DNA of 7,178 nucleotides, from the NCBI GenBank assembly GCA_030150315.1, contig JASLGB010000015.1, positions 1 through 7,178 of the forward strand. The letters run 5' to 3'. Made by a program: the position numbers and the translations under genes. Under the pieces are notes generated by a model that saw only the letters and a list, made by a program, of their open reading frames with translations, was not told the DNA's origin and made no database searches. Below, piece after piece: positions 1-5,166 of this stretch (position 1 is its first letter; each line of letters begins with the position of its first letter). This DNA is from Dokdonella sp. (GTDB lineage: Bacteria; Pseudomonadota; Gammaproteobacteria; Xanthomonadales; Rhodanobacteraceae).

Positions 1-71
1 CCCGCCTGATCGAGAACGAGGACGGCACGCACGACCTGATCTGGTCGCGCAACAAGCCCAAGGCGGCCTGA
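1..71 (+). CDS. DUF736 family protein, C-terminal fragment
   Basis: The window opens inside this gene; codons are in frame from base 3 and the stop is TGA at 69-71. The visible tail reads RLIENEDGTHDLIWSR followed by NKPKAA. The ending 'E-(N/D)-x-DG-x-x-x-LIWSR' is the characteristic C-terminus of DUF736 proteins, small (about 100 aa) proteins of unknown function common in proteobacterial ICEs and plasmids. Only 22 residues can be seen, so the assignment rests on this short tail and on the fitting ICE context. The start lies outside the window. The stop codon sits in the loop of a hairpin (62-79). Confidence 0.7.
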   Translation, partial: RLIENEDGTHDLIWSRNKPKAA

Positions 72-128
72 CGGCCGCCCACCGCACCCCGCCCATTGCG
101 GCGGGGCGCCGTGCTGCTGGCGCAGCAC
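62..128. terminator. Three tandem hairpins between convergent genes
   Basis: Three perfect inverted repeats follow one another between the DUF736 stop and the XRE stop. They are GGCGGCC/GGCCGCC (62-68 and 73-79, loop of 4), CCCCGCC/GGCGGGG (87-93 and 100-106, loop of 6) and GTGCTGC/GCAGCAC (111-117 and 122-128, loop of 4). The position between two converging genes suggests a bidirectional transcription stop. No run of T follows any of them on either strand, so a classical rho-independent terminator is not proven; they may block RNA decay or assist rho instead. Confidence 0.45.
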
Positions 129-141
129 GTCACGCACGCGC

Positions 142-438
142 CTACGGCGTGTCGCGTTCCTTCAACACCGCCCCAAGCTCCTGGCGCACCTGCGCCAGAA
201 GCTGATCGGCCTTGCGCGTGCTGTCGCCGGCATAGGCTAGCGTCAGCAACGTGAGCGGATGCACGTCCATGACCTCGCACAGCTCGGTCAGCTTGTGCAT
301 GGTCGGGCTTTTCAGGTCGCGCTCCAGCGAACTCATGTAAGTGCGGCTGGACACGTCGGAGAACGCTTCCTGGCTCAAGCCGCGCGCTTTCCTGACCGTC
401 CGTATTGCCGTCGCCAATGAGTGTTTCGCTGTCACCAA
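142..438 (-). CDS. XRE-family helix-turn-helix transcriptional regulator
   Basis: A small Cro/CI-type DNA-binding protein, probably a repressor controlling the element's own genes. From the TTG at 438 it is 98 aa. The HTH covers roughly residues 8-65: LSQEAFSDVSSRTYMSSLER contains the helix-turn-helix (LSQE...SRTYMSSLER) and is followed by the usual 'SPTMHKLTELCEVMDVHPLTLL' type helices. The C-terminus is a short charged helix. The start is uncertain: TTG at 438, GTG at 435, ATG at 474 and TTG at 483 are all in frame. TTG 438 is chosen because GGGG lies 8 bases upstream and because a perfect inverted repeat (439-462) would then sit in the control region rather than inside the gene. The gene diverges from the DUF2958 gene and converges on DUF736. 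The HTH assignment is firm; target and ligand are unknown. Confidence 0.85.
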   Translation of the reverse strand: MVTAKHSLATAIRTVRKARGLSQEAFSDVSSRTYMSSLERDLKSPTMHKLTELCEVMDVHPLTLLTLAYAGDSTRKADQLLAQVRQELGAVLKERDTP

Positions 439-462
439 CTTGGTTTCCCCGTAAAAACCAAG
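439..462. promoter_or_regulatory. Perfect inverted repeat, probable XRE operator
   Basis: CTTGGTTT (439-446) and AAACCAAG (455-462) form a perfect 8-bp inverted repeat around an 8-base spacer. It directly abuts the preferred start of the XRE gene and covers its ribosome-binding site (GGGG on the minus strand at 447-450). XRE proteins usually bind such dyads as dimers and repress their own gene, so self-repression is the simplest reading. If translation really starts at 474 or 483, the repeat would lie inside the coding region and the interpretation weakens. Confidence 0.5.
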
Positions 463-483
463 ATGACAGCCCATTGCACCCAA

Positions 484-754
484 TAGGGCTACAATCTAAA
501 GTGTTCATTCCTGCCTGGCCGAACCGCTTTCGTGCTTTTACGGAAATCCGCATGGGTGGATTCCGACAGAATCGGGGAACCGCATCTGTGTCTTGCCTGG
601 CCTGCGTAATTCCGCTTCTGCGTTTCCGTGCATGTACGGATTCGATGGCTTGCGCCTTCGTGCTTGCCCGCCAAAGCACGCATCCGCTTCGGTGGTTCCG
701 CGCTTCGGTGGAAAATCGTATCCGTGCATCCTCGAATGCGTGGGGATTCGGGCC
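484..754. other. Divergent intergenic region / long leader before DUF2958 gene
   Basis: No convincing gene is seen here. Open frames cross it on both strands, but they share no recognisable family and their composition does not favour one frame. It contains a possible -10 hexamer TACAAT (490-495) reading right, with no well-spaced -35. There are two copies of TGCCTGGCC (512-520, 594-602), two of GAACCGC (521-527, 577-583) and two of CGCTTCGGTGG (685-695, 701-711, 16 bases apart). Small hairpins include TCCGT/ACGGA around 628-641 and GATTC/GAATC (559-573). It is less GC-rich than its flanks. It may act as a long 5' leader or a cis-acting site; nothing further can be claimed. Confidence 0.35.
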
Positions 755-1105
755 ATGACCCAGCCGCTCGTCACCGCTGAACAGCAGGCGCAACTGCTTG
801 CCGTCGGCGCGGCACGCGCCGCTGGCCGAAGCATCGACCCGATGCCGGCGGTGCGACTGTTCACCCCTGACGCGCACGCCACCTGGCTGCTGGCCGCGCT
901 CGACCCGGCCGATGGCGATACGGCATGGGGGCTGATCGACCTGGGAATAGGCATGCCCGGCCTGGGCCATGTGAAGCTGTCCGATCTGGCGTCCATCGTC
1001 GGGCCGCGCAAGCAGCCGGTGATGCGCGATCGCTACTTCCAGCCCGTGCGGCTGCTGTCGGAGTACCTGCGACTGGCCGAGGAAAACGGCTCGATCACCG
1101 ACTGA
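755..1105 (+). CDS. DUF2958 domain-containing protein
   Basis: A 116-aa cytoplasmic protein of unknown function. The core 'RLFTPDAHATWLLAALDP', then 'GLIDLGIGMPGLGHVKLSDLASI' and a final 'RDRYFQP' match the DUF2958 pattern, in which a 'lF.P...WTWY..e.dp' start leads to 'fG.v.g...ElGyfsl.EL' and ends '.eRD..F.P'. DUF2958 genes are recurrent in conjugative elements, often near radC-like and anti-restriction-type genes, but no activity is established. The start ATG at 755 has GGGGA (742-746) 8 bases upstream. An upstream in-frame start at 593 would add 54 residues unlike the family and is not adopted. The neighbour to the left is divergent, and 337 bases without a gene follow. Confidence 0.75.
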   Translation: MTQPLVTAEQQAQLLAVGAARAAGRSIDPMPAVRLFTPDAHATWLLAALDPADGDTAWGLIDLGIGMPGLGHVKLSDLASIVGPRKQPVMRDRYFQPVRLLSEYLRLAEENGSITD

Positions 1106-1182
1106 GCAGTCCCAGCCAACGACGGCGCATTCTGACTATTTCAGTCTTACCCAAGACCTGTGCGGTCTGAATCCGCACTCTT

Positions 1183-1214
1183 GCACCGAAGCGGTGCGCT
1201 TCTGTTGCAAACAG
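1183..1214. promoter_or_regulatory. Overlapping alternative hairpins
   Basis: GCACCG-AAG-CGGTGC (1183-1197) and GAAGCG-GTG-CGCTTC (1188-1202) are both perfect 6-bp hairpins that share bases 1188-1197, so only one can form at a time. A third, CTGTT-GCA-AACAG (1202-1214), follows directly. In RNA this arrangement could act as a terminator/antiterminator switch; in DNA it could be a protein-binding dyad. Only the pairing is seen; the function is inferred. Confidence 0.35.
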
Positions 1215-1326
1215 TCATGATCTTTGGCGCGGGCTGCTGCACGGTGCTCCATGCTGCGCACCATTCTTGTGGCGGCGCAGCCGTCGCATTGAGACGATTT
1301 CCGCAATGCCTTGGAGCGAATCAGTC

Positions 1327-1356
1327 TTGACACTAGCAGTCACAGCCTACTCCGAT
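1327..1356 (+). promoter_or_regulatory. Possible promoter for the DUF2285 gene
   Basis: TTGACA (1327-1332) is a perfect -35 consensus. The best -10 at 18 bases spacing is TCCGAT (1351-1356), which matches TATAAT at only three positions. A strong -35 with a poor -10 suggests a weak or activator-dependent promoter. It would give a leader of about 80 bases before the ATG at 1443. Confidence 0.3.
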
Positions 1357-1442
1357 TTTGATGACGACTTGATGTCGACTCGATAGCTCTCGCACGGCGG
1401 AATCCGTGGCGACGTTCCTGCTGAATGACAGGAGGCCGCGTC

Positions 1443-2240
1443 ATGGCTGACCCGAGCGCCGAACACTGGTATCCGACCGCCGCGTATCTCTACACGCTGC
1501 ACCTCGACGGCCCCGCGCTGGCGTGGGAATACCTGCGCCGTCACCCCGACTACCGCCGCGACTGGCTGCGCCGGCGCCGCCGGCCAGAGGCCGCCGCGCG
1601 CTGGGGATTGCGCCTGCTGGAAGATCCCGCCCTGGATGCGCGCGACGCGCATCCGGCCTGGTTCCCCGATCACGATGCGGTGGTGCAGCTCTACCCGGAT
1701 GCCGACCCGCCGCCCGACGCGGTGGCCTTCGCGTTCTGGCGCCTCCCCGGCCAAAAGCACCTGATCCACGATGGCAAGCGCCTGGTGCTGCTGGCACGCT
1801 GGCCGGGCTGCTGCCTGCGGCTGGTGATCGCTCCCGGCCTGGAGGACGGCATGGCCTACGCCTATGCCATCCGCGCCTGCGCCGCATCCTGCGGGCGCTA
1901 TCAGGCGCTGGCGACCGAACTGAACAAGCTGGCCGCCGCTGGCGATGCAGCATCAGCGGGAACGGCGCGGTCGCGGCCGGCACCCGCTGCGTTGCTGGAG
2001 TTGAACACGCTCCAGGCGCTCGACGGCACCCTCGCGGGCGCGTCTCTGCGCGACGTGGCCGAAGGGCTGTTCGGCGTCGATGCCGTCGCCGACGACTGGT
2101 ACGCCGACAGCGCCTTGCGCGCCCGCGTTCGCCGGCTGGTACGGCGGGGCGATGCACTGATGCGCGGCGGCTATCGTCGCCTTGCACAGCTTCCGCCGCT
2201 CAGGGAGGGACGTTCTGCATCCCCTGCAAAACGTCCCTGA
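1443..2240 (+). CDS. DUF2285 domain-containing, putative transcriptional regulator
   Basis: A 265-aa protein of the two-domain type common in Tn4371-like and related ICEs. The N-terminus (about residues 6-50) carries 'W.PTAAYLYTLHLDGPALAWEYLRRHPDYRRDW', typical of the DUF6499-type domain that accompanies DUF2285. Residues about 180-250 hold the DUF2285 signature: 'LDGTLAGASLRDVAEGLFG', then 'W', 'LRARVRRLVRRGDALMRGGYRRL', which looks like a winged or helix-turn-helix fold. The family is annotated as regulator-like, but direct DNA-binding evidence is not known to me. The start is ATG 1443 because AGGAGG (1430-1435) stands 7 bases upstream; the earlier in-frame ATG at 1425 would place that site inside the gene. 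The stop lies within a long hairpin (2206-2238). It is followed after 75 bases by the AlpA-like gene, likely in one transcript. Confidence 0.8.
   Translation: MADPSAEHWYPTAAYLYTLHLDGPALAWEYLRRHPDYRRDWLRRRRRPEAAARWGLRLLEDPALDARDAHPAWFPDHDAVVQLYPDADPPPDAVAFAFWRLPGQKHLIHDGKRLVLLARWPGCCLRLVIAPGLEDGMAYAYAIRACAASCGRYQALATELNKLAAAGDAASAGTARSRPAPAALLELNTLQALDGTLAGASLRDVAEGLFGVDAVADDWYADSALRARVRRLVRRGDALMRGGYRRLAQLPPLREGRSASPAKRP
2206..2238. terminator. Long hairpin across the DUF2285 stop
   Basis: AGGGACGTT (2206-2214) pairs perfectly with AACGTCCCT (2230-2238). Inside the loop TGCA (2216-2219) can pair with TGCA (2225-2228) after one C/A mismatch, leaving TCCCC as the tip. The base touches the TGA stop (2238-2240). 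There is no T run directly behind it, but a second small hairpin AGCAA/TTGCT (2243-2255) followed by TTTCCT comes next. It may weaken transcription between the two genes or protect the upstream RNA. Confidence 0.4.
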
Positions 2241-2274
2241 GCAGCAAGCCTTGCTTTCCTGAAAGTGCCTCTAT

Positions 2275-2295
2275 CCGGCCGCGTGGTGTGGCCGG
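2275..2295. promoter_or_regulatory. Hairpin in the leader of the AlpA-like gene
   Basis: CCGGCC (2275-2280) and GGCCGG (2290-2295) form a perfect 6-bp inverted repeat with a 9-base loop. It ends 7 bases before the ribosome-binding site GGAGGT (2303-2308) of the following gene. It could be an operator or affect translation; only the dyad is seen. Confidence 0.3.
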
Positions 2296-2315
2296 GCTTG
2301 ATGGAGGTACATCCC

Positions 2316-2600
2316 ATGCGACCCGCTCCCTTGCGGCCTGCCGCCGCTGCTGTCGCTGCGCCCGTGCAGCCCCAACGCTACCTGACCAACGACGAGGCCG
2401 CCGAATACCTGCGCCTGTCGCCGCGCACGCTGGAGAAACGGCGCGTGATCGGCGGCGGGCCGAAGTTCCGCAAGTTCGGCCGGCGCGTCATGTACGCCGT
2501 AGCCGACCTTGACGCCTGGGCCGATGCGCGCAGCTTCGATGCCACGTCCGACCCGGAATACGCCGAGCGCCATGCGGGCGACTACCGTGATGGCCGCTGA
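2316..2600 (+). CDS. AlpA/excisionase-like helix-turn-helix protein
   Basis: A 94-aa DNA-binding protein of the MerR-like/excisionase (HTH_17, AlpA) type. After an Ala/Pro-rich tail of about 20 residues comes YLTNDEAAEYLRLSPRTLEK (residues 22-41), the helix-turn-helix. It is followed by 'GGGPKFRKFGRRVMY', the wing, and 'DLDAWADAR', the usual closing helix. Such proteins act as excision factors or as small transcription regulators in phages and ICEs. With no integrase gene in the window, its role here is open; placed 14 bases before repA, it may control replication. The start is ATG 2316, 7 bases after GGAGGT; an earlier frame start at 2265 lacks such a site and adds unrelated residues. Confidence 0.82.
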   Translation: MRPAPLRPAAAAVAAPVQPQRYLTNDEAAEYLRLSPRTLEKRRVIGGGPKFRKFGRRVMYAVADLDAWADARSFDATSDPEYAERHAGDYRDGR

Positions 2601-2614
2601 TCGTCGGCTCGCCG

Positions 2615-3484
2615 GTGGCCATCGTCATGTCCAGCCCATCGCTGCCATCGGGGCAGCGATCGCAGCAGCGGGAACAGCTCGACCTGTTCCGCGCGTTGCC
2701 GGGCGACAGCATGGCGCCGCGCGACAGCCAGGACTTGATGGCCTTTCCGTTCTTCTCGCTGGCGAAGTCGCGGCGCACGGCGCCGATCGACTTCCGCAGC
2801 GGGAACATCACCATCCGCGTGGAAGGCACGGCCGAGCATGGCATCGCCACGATATGGGACGCCGACGTTTTGATTTGGGCGGCCTCGCAGATCGTGGAAG
2901 CGCGCGACGCAGGCATTCGTCCGTCGCGCTTGATACACGCCACCCCATACGAAATCCTGCGCTTCATCGGGCGCGGCACGTCCCTCAACGACTACCAGCG
3001 CCTGAAAGCCGCGCTCGACCGGCTGCAATCGACCAGCGTAGCGACTTCCATCCGCGAAACCACCGGCCGGCGGCTGCACCGCTTTTCGTGGGTGAACGAA
3101 TGGCGCGAGCTGGCCGATGCCAGCGGCACGCCGCTGGGCATCGAGCTGATCCTGCCGGACTGGTTCTATGCCGGCGTGCTCGACGCCGCCCTGGTGCTGA
3201 CCATCGACCCGGCCTATTTCCGCTTGAAGGGCGGCATCGAACGCTGGCTGTACCGCCTGGTACGCAAGCACGGCGGGCGGCAGGAACGCGGCTGGCAATT
3301 CGACTTCCGGCACCTGTACCGCAAGTCCGGCAGCGCGGCGCGCTTCTCGGACTTCGCCTACGACCTGCGCGTGCTGGTCGCGCGGCAGTCGCTGCCCGGC
3401 TACGTCCTGGGCATCGAGCCGATGCCGGGCGAAAGGCTGGAACTGCTGACCTTCCGGCCCGTGCCGTCCACGGCACGGGGATAA
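2615..3484 (+). CDS. repA: Replication initiator protein A (RepA, RPA family)
   Basis: About 289 aa. It resembles the plasmid 'replication initiator protein A' (RPA) family, which binds iterons and opens the origin. Features include 'PFFSLAKSRRTAPIDFRSG' near residues 43-62, 'EGTAEHGIATIWDADVLIWA' near 70-90, and 'TPYEILRFIGRG' followed by 'Y.RLKAALDRLQST' near 108-140. Later come 'ELILPDWFYAGVL', 'IDPAYFRLKGGIERWLYRLVRKHGG' and 'FRHLYRKSGS', a winged-helix-like DNA-binding part. The start is GTG 2615, 14 bases after the upstream stop; ATG 2627 in the same frame is a real alternative, since neither has a strong ribosome-binding site. The gene ends in a perfect hairpin, and three iterons follow 25 bases after the stop. 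Together these argue that the element can replicate on its own, at least after excision. Confidence 0.87.
   Translation: MAIVMSSPSLPSGQRSQQREQLDLFRALPGDSMAPRDSQDLMAFPFFSLAKSRRTAPIDFRSGNITIRVEGTAEHGIATIWDADVLIWAASQIVEARDAGIRPSRLIHATPYEILRFIGRGTSLNDYQRLKAALDRLQSTSVATSIRETTGRRLHRFSWVNEWRELADASGTPLGIELILPDWFYAGVLDAALVLTIDPAYFRLKGGIERWLYRLVRKHGGRQERGWQFDFRHLYRKSGSAARFSDFAYDLRVLVARQSLPGYVLGIEPMPGERLELLTFRPVPSTARG
3458..3479. terminator. Perfect 9-bp hairpin at the end of repA
   Basis: CCCGTGCCG (3458-3466) and CGGCACGGG (3471-3479) pair perfectly around the 4-base loop TCCA, two bases before the TAA stop (3482-3484). The stem is very stable, but AACTGCGG follows rather than a T run. It could separate repA transcription from the origin, or protect the repA mRNA. 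It also encodes the last residues of RepA. Confidence 0.4.
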
Positions 3485-3508
3485 CTGCGGGAAAAGCTGT
3501 GGACGGCC

Positions 3509-3571
3509 TCGTGCTATCAGGAGTGCCGGGTATCGTGCTATCGGGAGTACGCCTATCGTGCTATCAGGAGT
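3509..3571 (+). repeat. Three iterons (RepA-binding direct repeats)
   Basis: The 16-bp unit TCGTGCTATCAGGAGT occurs at 3509-3524 and 3556-3571, and with one change (A to G) at 3533-3548. Start-to-start distances are 24 and 23 bases, about two helical turns, so all copies face nearly the same side of the DNA. Copies 2 and 3 agree over a longer stretch (TA before, ACG after). Location just downstream of repA and next to an AT-rich stretch is what is expected of an iteron-controlled origin. Binding by this RepA is inferred, not shown. Confidence 0.85.
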
Positions 3572-3607
3572 ACGAAAACGCCGCAAAGCCAGTAACGGCG
3601 CGGGTTT

Positions 3608-3636
3608 TCGACCCCTCTAACTTACCTAACTATAAA
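3608..3636 (+). promoter_or_regulatory. Promoter candidate for the parA operon
   Basis: TCGACC (3608-3613, four of six matches to TTGACA) and TATAAA (3631-3636, five of six matches to TATAAT) are separated by 17 bases, the ideal distance. Transcription would start near 3643, leaving a leader of about 80 bases before the parA ATG. The -10 box lies inside the AT-rich part of the origin, so replication opening and parA transcription may compete. Confidence 0.5.
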
Positions 3637-3659
3637 TCTCTAACTTTTAGTAGAAGCGC

Positions 3660-3688
3660 GCCGTTTCGGTGGACAACCACGAAACGGC
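3660..3688. promoter_or_regulatory. Large dyad upstream of parA (operator or parS candidate)
   Basis: GCCGTTTCG (3660-3668) pairs perfectly with CGAAACGGC (3680-3688). After one bulged G, TGG (3670-3672) pairs with CCA (3677-3679) around the loop ACAA. It sits about 20 bases downstream of the predicted transcription start and 23 bases before the parA ribosome-binding site. In ParA systems with a ribbon-helix-helix partner, that partner binds sites upstream of parA, both repressing the operon and often serving as centromere. This dyad or the neighbouring CTAACT repeats are the candidates. Confidence 0.45.
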
Positions 3689-3725
3689 ACGGCCAGGCCG
3701 GCTTTCCAGCAGGAAGGGCCGCGCC

Positions 3726-4364
3726 ATGATCTTCGCGTTTCTCAATCAAAAAGGCGGCGTCGGCAAGACCACACTCGCTACCCACATCGCGGGCGAGCTG
3801 GCGATGCGCGGGCTGCACGTCATCCTGCTGGACGCCGACCCGCAGGGTTCCTCGCTGGACTGGACGCAACGCAGAAGTCAGCAGGGCTTGCCACGGTTGT
3901 TCAGCGCCGTGGGCCTCGCCCGCGAAACGCTGCATCAGGAAGCGCCAGAGCTGGCCCGCCGCGCCGATCACATCATCATCGACGGCCCGCCGCGCATCGC
4001 CGCCCTGGCGCGTTCCGCGCTGCTGGCGGCCGAGCGCGTGCTGATTCCCGTGCAGCCCAGTCCGTATGACCTTTGGGCCAGCGCCGAGATGGTGGCGCTG
4101 ATCCGCGAGGCACAGGTGTTCCGGCCTGCGCTGCGCGCGGCCTTCGTCATCAACCGGCGCGTCAGTCCCACCATCATCGGCAGGGAAGCACGGCAATCGC
4201 TGGCCGAACAGCCGCTGCCGGCGCTGCACAGCGAAGTGCGCCAGCGCATCGTCTTCGCCGACAGCGTGGCCGCTGGCCGGCTCGCCCGCGAAACCGCGCC
4301 CGACAGTGCCGCCGCACGCGAGATCGCCGTGCTCACCGATGAACTGCTGCGGTGGCCGACATGA
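3726..4364 (+). CDS. parA: ParA family partition ATPase
   Basis: A 212-aa cytoplasmic ATPase of the ParA/MinD superfamily, which moves or positions the replicated element so that both daughter cells inherit it. The deviant Walker A motif KGGVGKTT is at residues 9-16, with the signature lysine K9 and the P-loop lysine K14. LLDADPQGSSLDW is at 34-46, and the Walker B-like IIIDGPP at 83-89. The short length and lack of an N-terminal HTH extension fit type Ib (small) plasmid ParA proteins. The start is ATG 3726 because AGGAAGGG (3711-3718) lies 7 bases before it; the GTG at 3669 would read through the operator dyad. It overlaps the next gene by ATGA (4361-4364). Confidence 0.92.
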   Translation: MIFAFLNQKGGVGKTTLATHIAGELAMRGLHVILLDADPQGSSLDWTQRRSQQGLPRLFSAVGLARETLHQEAPELARRADHIIIDGPPRIAALARSALLAAERVLIPVQPSPYDLWASAEMVALIREAQVFRPALRAAFVINRRVSPTIIGREARQSLAEQPLPALHSEVRQRIVFADSVAAGRLARETAPDSAAAREIAVLTDELLRWPT

Positions 4365-4624
4365 GCCAGCGCAACGGCAAACGCATCGCCATCGGCGCGC
4401 GTCCGCCTGCGAATCCGCACGCCGAGGCGTGGGTTCGCCAGGGCGAGGCCGACGGCATCCAGAAAGGCGACCTCTACACCGCGCGCCTGACCCTCGACAT
4501 CACGCCCGCGATGCGGGCGCGCATCAAGGTGTCGGCATTCACGCAGGGCGTGACCGTCGCGGAACTGCTGCGCGGTTTGCTGGAACGAGAGTTTCCAGAA
4601 CACCGGATGGAGAACACACCATGA
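4361..4624 (+). CDS. Small ribbon-helix-helix-like protein, probable ParA partner
   Basis: An 87-aa protein. The first 35 residues are basic and flexible, with an Arg/Pro-rich patch. TARLTLDI (residues 40-47) looks like a beta strand, followed by two helices, 48-60 (TPAMRARIKVSAF) and 64-77 (VTVAELLRGLLERE). Strand plus two helices with a mobile basic N-terminus is the layout of ParG-type ribbon-helix-helix centromere-binding proteins, which work with small ParA proteins. The position directly after parA, with a 4-base ATGA overlap, supports this; no family name was recognised from sequence alone. Translation is probably coupled to parA, since only a weak GGTGG lies upstream. It overlaps the DUF2840 gene by ATGA (4621-4624). 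Confidence 0.75.
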   Translation: MSQRNGKRIAIGARPPANPHAEAWVRQGEADGIQKGDLYTARLTLDITPAMRARIKVSAFTQGVTVAELLRGLLEREFPEHRMENTP

Positions 4625-5166
4625 CCGCATCCGCTTCGCCTGCCGCTGGCGCGGCCACGGCTGCGCTGTCGCTGCATCCCGCAGCACTCGCCGGCCAAGC
4701 CGGCAACGTGCCACTGACCCGCGTATCGCTCGCCTACATCGAGCCGCGCTTCAAGCTCTATCTGCGCTTCGGCGAACCTGCGCGTACGCTGCGGCTCGAC
4801 CACTGGCGGCGCTGCGCGGTATTCCTGCCGGGCGCGATGTTCTGCCGCATCCGCTGGCAGGCCAACGACTACGGCACCGTGCGCTGGCAGCTCATGGTGA
4901 TGCAGGCCGGCACGCCGCTGTACGCCGTGCAGCGCATCCCCGGCGTGCGGCCCGGCGCACGCCTGCTGCTGCACGCCGAAGGCGAAAACGCGGTGCGTGC
5001 CGTGCTGGAACGCATCGACGGCATCGAGGCGCAGGGCATCGCCGCCATCGACGTGTCGCCCGCGTACTGGCGCACGCTGGGCAACCGTCTGGCGGCCCGT
5101 CTCCCGCTGCCCAAATACACCGCCGAGCGGCACGCCGCCTGGCTGGCCGGGAGGGCGCTGCCATGA
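4621..5166 (+). CDS. DUF2840 domain-containing protein
   Basis: A 181-aa protein of unknown function typical of the region between parA and traF in Tn4371-like elements. After an Ala-rich tail of about 30 residues, the conserved core begins with 'LTRVSLAYIEPRFKLYLRFG' (about 31-50) and continues with 'RLDHWRRCAVFLPGAMFCRIRWQANDYGT' and 'QAGTPLYAVQRIPGVRPGARLLLHAEG'. It ends with a region containing 'VLERIDGIEAQGI'. No signal peptide or membrane segment is seen. Its constant company with traF and the relaxase suggests a role in transfer or its control, but no activity is known. A ribosome-binding site (TGGAGA, 4608-4613) lies 7 bases before the ATG. It overlaps both neighbours by ATGA. Confidence 0.82.
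   Translation: MTASASPAAGAATAALSLHPAALAGQAGNVPLTRVSLAYIEPRFKLYLRFGEPARTLRLDHWRRCAVFLPGAMFCRIRWQANDYGTVRWQLMVMQAGTPLYAVQRIPGVRPGARLLLHAEGENAVRAVLERIDGIEAQGIAAIDVSPAYWRTLGNRLAARLPLPKYTAERHAAWLAGRALP

Larger units (their letters stand above)
1106..1442. other. Gene-free stretch with hairpins and an IS6-like end
   Basis: No supportable gene; the open frames here are short and unlike any known family. It holds several hairpins. GACTG/CAGTC spans the DUF2958 stop (1100-1111) and GTGCGG/CCGCAC lies at 1160-1178. Two overlapping, mutually exclusive hairpins follow (1183-1197 and 1188-1202), and CTGTT/AACAG lies at 1202-1214. The overlapping pair comes first after the DUF2958 gene and could end its transcript, although the T-content behind it is modest. 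A sequence at 1198-1216 resembles the terminal repeat of IS6-family insertion sequences, with no transposase nearby. A TTGACA box for the next gene is at 1327-1332. Confidence 0.4.
3509..3650. other. Putative origin of vegetative replication (oriV)
   Basis: The segment combines the three iterons, then an imperfect inverted repeat, then AT-rich DNA. The inverted repeat is CGAAAACGCCG at 3573-3583 against CGGCG...GTTTTCG at 3596-3610, with a 3-base bulge. From about 3615 to 3650 the sequence is much richer in A+T than anything else in the window and carries three copies of CTAACT (3617-3622, 3626-3631, 3640-3645). CTCTAACTT is repeated exactly 23 bases apart (3615-3623, 3638-3646). Such a stretch is suited to unwinding. 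A possible partial DnaA box (TGTGGA, about 3498-3503) matches only six of nine positions and is not counted. Confidence 0.65.

Noticed and set aside
593..754. Upstream in-frame extension of the DUF2958 gene
   Set aside because: The added 54 residues do not resemble the family, and ATG 755 has a suitable ribosome-binding site (GGGGA).
1425..1442. Earlier ATG for the DUF2285 gene
   Set aside because: Using it would bury the strong AGGAGG site that stands 7 bases before ATG 1443.
1523..2512. Long plus-strand frame spanning the DUF2285 and AlpA-like genes
   Set aside because: Its product is Arg/Ala/Pro-rich and unlike any family, while another frame carries conserved domains.
3496..3504. DnaA box near the iterons
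   Set aside because: TGTGGACGG matches the consensus TGTGGATAA at only the first six positions; this may be chance.
3509..3571. CRISPR array
   Set aside because: Only three 16-bp repeats with 7-8-base gaps and no cas genes; spacing fits iterons next to repA.
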